NCBI GenBank assembly: GCA_016931085.1
Contig: JAFGFO010000103.1
Coordinates: forward strand, 1 to 10,737
Source: Thermoflexales bacterium
GTDB taxonomy: Bacteria; Chloroflexota; Anaerolineae; Fen-1058
Length of the DNA stretch: 10,737 nt
Direction: 5' to 3'
Below, in pieces: positions 6,431-10,737 of this stretch (its first letter is position 1; each line of letters starts with the position of its first letter). The notes under the pieces were generated by a model. The model saw nothing but the letters and a program-made list of their open reading frames with translations. It searched no databases and was not told where the DNA came from. Position numbers and translations under genes: made by a program.

Positions 6431-8983
6431 ATGGCAGAACAACTTCAATCTATTCAAGATGCACTGGCTGTTTACGATAAAGCCCAGGACCAAGACCACA
6501 TCGAGGCCGCCGAGCGCGAGCGCCAAGAGTTACTCAAACGTTTCCCCATCGAAGCATGGCCGGCGTTGACCTTGGAACAATATGCTTTGGGGCAATCGGA
6601 CCAGGCCGATACCTATTGCCGTTGGCTCGAGTTCGGCACGCCGCACCTGGGCAGCATGCGCGGCGGCTCTGCTCTCAAGCATCTGATCTACAAACACAAA
6701 AACAAGCCAGGCTGGTATTACGGCACCGGGTATGACAATGAGCACCAGGCTTGGGAATCGGTGCGCGGCGCATTTTTGCAAGCGTTCGAGTTGGCACGCG
6801 CCGGCAACTGGGAGCAAATAGACGAACTTGTCCCCTTGAGCGGCGGCCGCGCGTTGAGACTCAAGACCCTCCATGTCTATTTTCCAGATGAGATGTTGCC
6901 CATTTCCTCGATCTATCACTTGCGGCATTTTCTCCAGCGCTTGGGCGTCTACACGGATGAAATGCGAGACTGGGATGTGGTGCGTTTAAATCGCCGCTTG
7001 CTGCAAGAATTGCGTGCTATCCCCGAATTGCGCGATTGGACCACTCAAGAGATGGAGCGATTTCTCTACTCTTGGGCTGATCCCCGCGAGACGCGGCGCA
7101 TCGTCAAAATCGCGCCGGGCGACGATGCCAAATATTGGGACGACTGTCTCGCCAATGGCTACATTTGTGTGGGATGGGATGGTGTGGGCGATTTGCGCGA
7201 GTTCGAGTCTGAGGACGCTTTCCGCGAGCGTTTCACTGAGGCATATACAGAGTTATACAAAGGCCACAAGCCCACATTAACCCGAAAAGCGAATGAATTA
7301 TGGACGCTCACAGGGCTTGAGCCAGGCGATCTTGTGGTGGCGAACAAGGGCATCTCTGTTATTCTTGGCGTGGGCGAGGTAATTGAGCCGGGTTACGAAT
7401 GGAGGCCGGATCGCGCCGAATATCGCCATACTGTGCGCATCAAGTGGGACACTGGCTATGCCAAAGAGATTGCGCCCCGCAAAAAGTGGGGCACGGTGAC
7501 GGTTGATCCGATCCCATTGGAACTGTCTCGCATTATCTTGACGAAGCATGACCCCATCATCGATCCCTTTCCGACATTGATTGAGCCATTTTTCTTAGAG
7601 GTTGCCGATGCTCTGGAGCGCAAGGGCCAGGTCATCCTGTATGGTCCGCCCGGCACCGGTAAGACATTTCAGGCGAGGCGTTTTGCGGTCTGGTGGCTGC
7701 TGAATCATCAGGGGGATGGTAATGCCTGGTCTGTGTTGACCGATTCGCAGGCTCTGATTGAGGCCGAGCGGCGACTGAGCGCCGATCGGGCTGCTCGGCG
7801 TGTCTGGTGGGTCGTGGCTAATCCCAAAGAGTGGAGCTGGGAGCAGCTCTTTCAAAAGAAGCGTGAGGTCTTTCGTTACGGGCGCTTGCAGCGCAACTAC
7901 CCATTGGTGCAGCCGGGCGATTTGGTGCTTGGCTACCAGTCAGCGCCTGACAAGCGGTTAGTGGCCCTGGCGCGCGTTTCCAAGGGGATGAACGATGTGA
8001 GCGGCGACGGGGTCGGATTTGAGATAGTGGCCTTGCAACGCATTGCTAACGGCTTGACGTATCAGGAACTGCAAGCCGACCCGATGTTGAAAAATATGGA
8101 GCCACTGCGTCACCGCTGCCAGGGCACACTCTTTGCGCTCACGCCAGATGAGGCCGAGTATTTGCTGGCTTTGCTGAGCGAGCGCGATGCTAGCCTAAGT
8201 GATTATATGCCTGGCGATGCGGATGTCACCGCCCTTACCTGGGTGACTTTTCATCCTTCATACAGCTACGAGGATTTTATCGAAGGGTTCCGCCCGGTGG
8301 ATACTGGCGGTGGTGGCCTGGTGCTGCGATTGGAAGATGGCCTTTTCAAGCGTATCTGCCGTCACGCGCAAGCTCGTCCCAATCATCGCTACCTGTTGGT
8401 GGTGGACGAGATCAATCGCGCCAACATAGCCAAAGTGTTTGGCGAGTTGATCACGCTGCTCGAAAAAGACAAGCGGGGACTGGTGGTCACACTGCCCCAG
8501 AGCAAAGAGAGCTTTACGATTCCGCTTAACGTTTACCTGCTGGGTACTATGAACACTGCCGACCGCAGCATCAAGTTGCTGGATGCCGCTCTGCGCCGCC
8601 GTTTCGCCTTTTTGGAAATCATGCCCGACGTGGATCAACTGCATGGCGCCATGGTCAGCACATTGGCGCTGGACGACTTTCTCGCCGCACTCAACCGGCG
8701 CATTGCCGCGACCGAGGGACGTGAAAAGCAAATCGGCCACGCTTATTTGCTGGACGATGGCCAGCCCATCAGCGAACCGTCCGAGTTTGCCCGCCGCTTT
8801 CGCCAGGAAATCCTGCCCTTGCTCCAGGAATACTGTTACGACGATTATGCGGCGTTGGCTTCTTACCTGGGCGACACGTTGGTAGATAGCCAGGCGCAAA
8901 CGCTCAACGCCGAGGTGTTGAACGACCCCGATAGGCTGATTGAGGCATTGACTCAGATGGTCAATTCGGAGAATATGGCTTGA
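6431..8983 (+). CDS. mcrB: McrB-like AAA+ GTPase with EVE domain inserted into the motor
   Basis: Motor and recognition subunit of a type IV, modification-dependent restriction system. It has 850 residues against about 460 in E. coli McrB. Order: an N-terminal domain shared with other McrB-like ATPases (about 30-175; RWLEF, LGSMRGGSA, YFPDEMLPISS, HLRHFLQRLG); an EVE/PUA-like domain at about 222-345 (KIAPGDDAKYW, GYICVGWDGVGDL, GDLVVANKG); Walker A GPPGTGKT at 405-412; a long insertion holding an EVE-like domain at about 457-582 (RVWWVVANPKEW, RNYPLVQPGDLVLGYQS); then the rest of the McrB core: FHPSYSYEDFIEGFRP from F607, Walker B and signature VVDEINRAN with D659-E660, MNTADRS at 707-713, LRRRF at 721-725, and IGHAYLL. 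The MNTADRS element marks the GTP-using McrB clade. ATG 6431 follows aaggag. The stop overlaps the mcrC start (TGATG), so the two are coupled. E. coli McrB has only ~23 residues where this protein has ~190, which makes the insertion plain. Confidence 0.93.
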   Translation: MAEQLQSIQDALAVYDKAQDQDHIEAAERERQELLKRFPIEAWPALTLEQYALGQSDQADTYCRWLEFGTPHLGSMRGGSALKHLIYKHKNKPGWYYGTGYDNEHQAWESVRGAFLQAFELARAGNWEQIDELVPLSGGRALRLKTLHVYFPDEMLPISSIYHLRHFLQRLGVYTDEMRDWDVVRLNRRLLQELRAIPELRDWTTQEMERFLYSWADPRETRRIVKIAPGDDAKYWDDCLANGYICVGWDGVGDLREFESEDAFRERFTEAYTELYKGHKPTLTRKANELWTLTGLEPGDLVVANKGISVILGVGEVIEPGYEWRPDRAEYRHTVRIKWDTGYAKEIAPRKKWGTVTVDPIPLELSRIILTKHDPIIDPFPTLIEPFFLEVADALERKGQVILYGPPGTGKTFQARRFAVWWLLNHQGDGNAWSVLTDSQALIEAERRLSADRAARRVWWVVANPKEWSWEQLFQKKREVFRYGRLQRNYPLVQPGDLVLGYQSAPDKRLVALARVSKGMNDVSGDGVGFEIVALQRIANGLTYQELQADPMLKNMEPLRHRCQGTLFALTPDEAEYLLALLSERDASLSDYMPGDADVTALTWVTFHPSYSYEDFIEGFRPVDTGGGGLVLRLEDGLFKRICRHAQARPNHRYLLVVDEINRANIAKVFGELITLLEKDKRGLVVTLPQSKESFTIPLNVYLLGTMNTADRSIKLLDAALRRRFAFLEIMPDVDQLHGAMVSTLALDDFLAALNRRIAATEGREKQIGHAYLLDDGQPISEPSEFARRFRQEILPLLQEYCYDDYAALASYLGDTLVDSQAQTLNAEVLNDPDRLIEALTQMVNSENMA

Positions 8984-10299
8984 TGCACCCCCTGCCTGTT
9001 CTGGAATTGGGTGAGTGGGAGACTGGCTACTTGCCCGGTATCGAGATCTCGCCACGAGATCTCAAGTTGGTGGCGCAATTGGGCGACGAGCAGGGGCGGC
9101 TCGATATTGAAGAGCTGCGCACAGGGGTACGGGTCAAGGCTCGCTCGTGGGTAGGCGTTGTGCGTTTTGAGAATTGGCAAGTGCGTGTCGTGCCCAAGCT
9201 GGCTGGTGACAATCTTGGGCTGGTGGAGATGTTGGCCTTTACCAGTGGCCTGGATGCTCTACGCCGCAACATTGGTCGCCGGCAACTGCACCCGGAACCA
9301 AGCGATCAGCTATTGGACTTGCTGGCCTTGCTCCTAGCCGAGGCCTGCGAGAGCATTGCCAAGGCCGGGCTGCTCTATGATTACGTCGAGCAAGAAAACG
9401 ATTTGCCCGTATTGCGCGGGCGGCTATTGGCCGACAAACAAATCCGCAAGCGACTGGGACAGATTGATCGGCTAGAGTGCCGCTACGACGACCGCAGCAG
9501 CGACATCCTGGAAAACCAGATCCTGGCTGCGGCGTTTGAGGCTTGCCGGACACGTGTATCAACCCCGGTTGTTGGGGTGCATGTGCGGCGGATGCATGCG
9601 CTGTTTGCGGCGGCTTGCTCTATTGCCGGATTTGACCTGCGCCGCGCTCGAGAGACATTGACGTATAATCGCCTCAACCAGCATTATCAAGAAGCTCATG
9701 AGTTGGCCTGGTTGGTGCTAGATGGGTTGGGTATTGAGGATTTGTTGGCCGTTGGCTCGACTCGCAGCTTTGCTTTTCTGCTAGATATGAACCGCTTGTT
9801 TGAGCTATTTGTCTGGCGTTTCGTCGAGCGTATCCTGCGTGGGCAGGATTATGGCGTACATTATCAGCGCCAGGACAGGTCCATCATTTGGGACATCACG
9901 CACAAGTGCCCTTACACCCAGGTGATCCCTGATTTGCTGATTGAGGCCAAACCAGCGGCAGGACGACGCCTGGTGGTGGATGCCAAATACAAAACCTACG
10001 ACGAGCGGCGTTTGAGCACCGCCGACATTTACCAGAGTTTCCTTTATGCCTATGCATACAACAGTGGGGGGGCGGTAGCGCCGGAAGCGGTACTACTTTA
10101 CCCAGCCACCCGTCACGAAGCGTCTCCGGTGCGTTTGCAGGTGCAAGGTGTGGCGCAACGAGTCGGCGCACGGATTCAGGCTGTGGGTATTCATATTCCG
10201 CAGGCATTGGCAGAAGTCAAGAGCGGTGTGCCTGGGCCGGTCAGCCGACTGGTGTTAGAGATGGTGGAAAAGACGCTGACCATGCCAGGGGGAGTGTAA
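8983..10299 (+). CDS. mcrC: McrC-like nuclease subunit of the type IV restriction system
   Basis: Partner of McrB that stimulates its GTPase and supplies the nuclease active site. From ATG 8983 it has 438 residues. I preferred this to the TTG one codon earlier because it forms the usual TGATG overlap with mcrB. The N-terminal half is the McrC beta-rich/helical domain (ISPRDLKLVAQL, VGVVRFENWQVRVVPKL). The family hallmark FLLDMNRLFELFV has D268-M-N at 268-270. The C-terminal PD-(D/E)xK nuclease shows IPDLLI with D317 and LVVDAKYK with D333 and K335, all intact. The C-terminal strand and helix (AVLLYP ... GIHIPQALAEV) complete the fold. Presence of both core acids and the lysine suggests an active enzyme. 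Confidence 0.94.
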   Translation: MHPLPVLELGEWETGYLPGIEISPRDLKLVAQLGDEQGRLDIEELRTGVRVKARSWVGVVRFENWQVRVVPKLAGDNLGLVEMLAFTSGLDALRRNIGRRQLHPEPSDQLLDLLALLLAEACESIAKAGLLYDYVEQENDLPVLRGRLLADKQIRKRLGQIDRLECRYDDRSSDILENQILAAAFEACRTRVSTPVVGVHVRRMHALFAAACSIAGFDLRRARETLTYNRLNQHYQEAHELAWLVLDGLGIEDLLAVGSTRSFAFLLDMNRLFELFVWRFVERILRGQDYGVHYQRQDRSIIWDITHKCPYTQVIPDLLIEAKPAAGRRLVVDAKYKTYDERRLSTADIYQSFLYAYAYNSGGAVAPEAVLLYPATRHEASPVRLQVQGVAQRVGARIQAVGIHIPQALAEVKSGVPGPVSRLVLEMVEKTLTMPGGV

Positions 10300-10322
10300 A
10301 GCTTGTTTTTAGGAGGCCGAGG

Positions 10323-10646
10323 ATGTACTCGTCATCAGAAACAACTCTATCGCTTGAACAAGTTGCCCATCGCCTGGACAATGCTGTCATCACCTGGACC
10401 GTGTTTGCCGGGGCGGCCGTCACCGCCTATGGCTCGTCCCGCCCGCTGACCGACGTGGACATCTTGGTGCCGGCCGCCGAGGGTGCGCACGTAGTGACTT
10501 TTAGACCTTCTAATCAACCTGTCCGCCTCAATGGCAGTCTAGGTGCACTTGCTATGCAAATCGAAGGAGGTGGTTTGCGCAAGGGTGCCAAGACGGAGAC
10601 GGCAGTTGAACCTGCCTGGATGATCGGCTGGAGGCCACCGCTATGA
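10323..10646 (+). CDS. Short nucleotidyltransferase-domain protein, probably truncated
   Basis: Small protein of 107 residues whose first half has the Pol-beta-type minimal nucleotidyltransferase signature: FAGAAVTAYGSSRPLTDVDILVPA, with G30, G37-S38 and the metal-binding pair D44-V-D46. Related stand-alone proteins, as I remember them, are about 180-220 residues with a third acidic residue and an LLKAIW..HDWED region. None of this is visible here: the sequence after about residue 56 (TFRPSNQPVRLNGS onward) does not resemble the family, and the other two frames give no clear continuation. The gene may be cut by an internal deletion or insertion, or be a minimal version. AGGAGG lies seven bases before ATG 10323. 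Its stop overlaps the next start (ATGA). Such NTases occur in toxin-antitoxin pairs (AbiEii, MNT), but no such role is shown here. Confidence 0.65.
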   Translation: MYSSSETTLSLEQVAHRLDNAVITWTVFAGAAVTAYGSSRPLTDVDILVPAAEGAHVVTFRPSNQPVRLNGSLGALAMQIEGGGLRKGAKTETAVEPAWMIGWRPPL

Positions 10647-10737
10647 GCTTACCTTGCCATTTCGCCTTTGGCGATGAAGCTGGCGACACCGGCCTCAAGT
10701 TCGATCGAGGCTCCAGCACATGCTTTGTGCCAACGCT
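10643..10737 (+). CDS. DUF3800 domain protein, N-terminal part (cut by window edge)
   Basis: Only 31 codons are inside the window. They include FGDEAGDTGLKF (G10-D11-E12-A13-G14-D15) followed by RGSSTCFV, which is the characteristic N-terminus of DUF3800 proteins. In this family the early D-E-x-G-D acids are thought to belong to an RNase H-like active site, though no activity is established to my knowledge. The ATG overlaps the stop of the nucleotidyltransferase by ATGA, implying coupled translation. It continues beyond 10737. Confidence 0.7.
   Translation, partial: MSLPCHFAFGDEAGDTGLKFDRGSSTCFVPT

Noticed and set aside
8980..8982. TTG start for mcrC
   Set aside because: The next codon is an ATG forming a standard TGATG overlap with mcrB.
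8258..9055. 265-residue minus-strand ORF opposite mcrB
   Set aside because: It is antisense to the strongly conserved McrB core, has no recognisable family, and is a typical GC-rich shadow frame. The same holds for minus-strand frames at 2809-3591 and 1289-1888.
10300..10322. T-run gtttttagg as a terminator after mcrC
   Set aside because: No stem precedes the T-run in the 23-base gap, and the stretch contains the ribosome site of the next gene.
1..10737. tRNA, rRNA, CRISPR array, insertion sequence or integrase
   Set aside because: No cloverleaf with CCA-type ends, no regular spacer-repeat array, and no transposase or integrase motifs were seen on either strand.

Overview
The window is a stretch of bacterial defence island. 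Every convincing gene lies on the + strand, and most genes abut or overlap. By eye the base composition is moderately GC-rich. Dips occur in the first target-recognition domain of hsdS and in the Ymh-like gene. Gene style, the Ymh-type protein, the degenerate palindromic spacers and the DUF3800/nucleotidyltransferase pair would fit an environmental Chloroflexota-like bacterium. No marker gene is present, so that assignment is a weak inference.

Layout: 1-142 is a spacer with a degenerate palindromic element (CACAGAG ... CTCTGTG). 143-5270 is a complete type I restriction-modification operon in the order hsdR-hsdM-hsdS: hsdM starts on the base after the hsdR stop, and hsdS starts inside the end of hsdM. 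5271-5394 is a non-coding spacer with a strongly nested palindrome. 5395-5457 is a possible 20-codon leader ORF whose stop overlaps the GTG start of the next gene. 5454-6263 encodes a TIGR02391/Hypoth_Ymh protein with an RNPTAH motif of the HEPN type. 6290-6403 is a 37-codon ORF that looks like only the C-terminal tail of an Mrr restriction endonuclease. 6431-8983 and 8983-10299 are mcrB and mcrC, a type IV modification-dependent restriction system. 10323-10646 is a short, probably truncated nucleotidyltransferase. From 10643 to the window edge is the start of a DUF3800 gene.

How they fit together: HsdS directs HsdM to methylate host DNA and HsdR to cut unmodified DNA. McrB/McrC should attack DNA (or possibly RNA) with foreign modifications, so the two systems cover unmodified and modified invaders. 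The Ymh-like protein may be a HEPN RNase or abortive-infection component. The nucleotidyltransferase and DUF3800 genes extend the same-strand cluster.

The most unusual object is McrB. Its AAA+ GTPase core is split between Walker A and the next conserved block by a roughly 180-residue insertion carrying an EVE-like (PUA superfamily) domain. A second EVE/PUA-like domain precedes the motor. The protein therefore seems to carry two modified-base-reader-like modules, one of them inside the motor.
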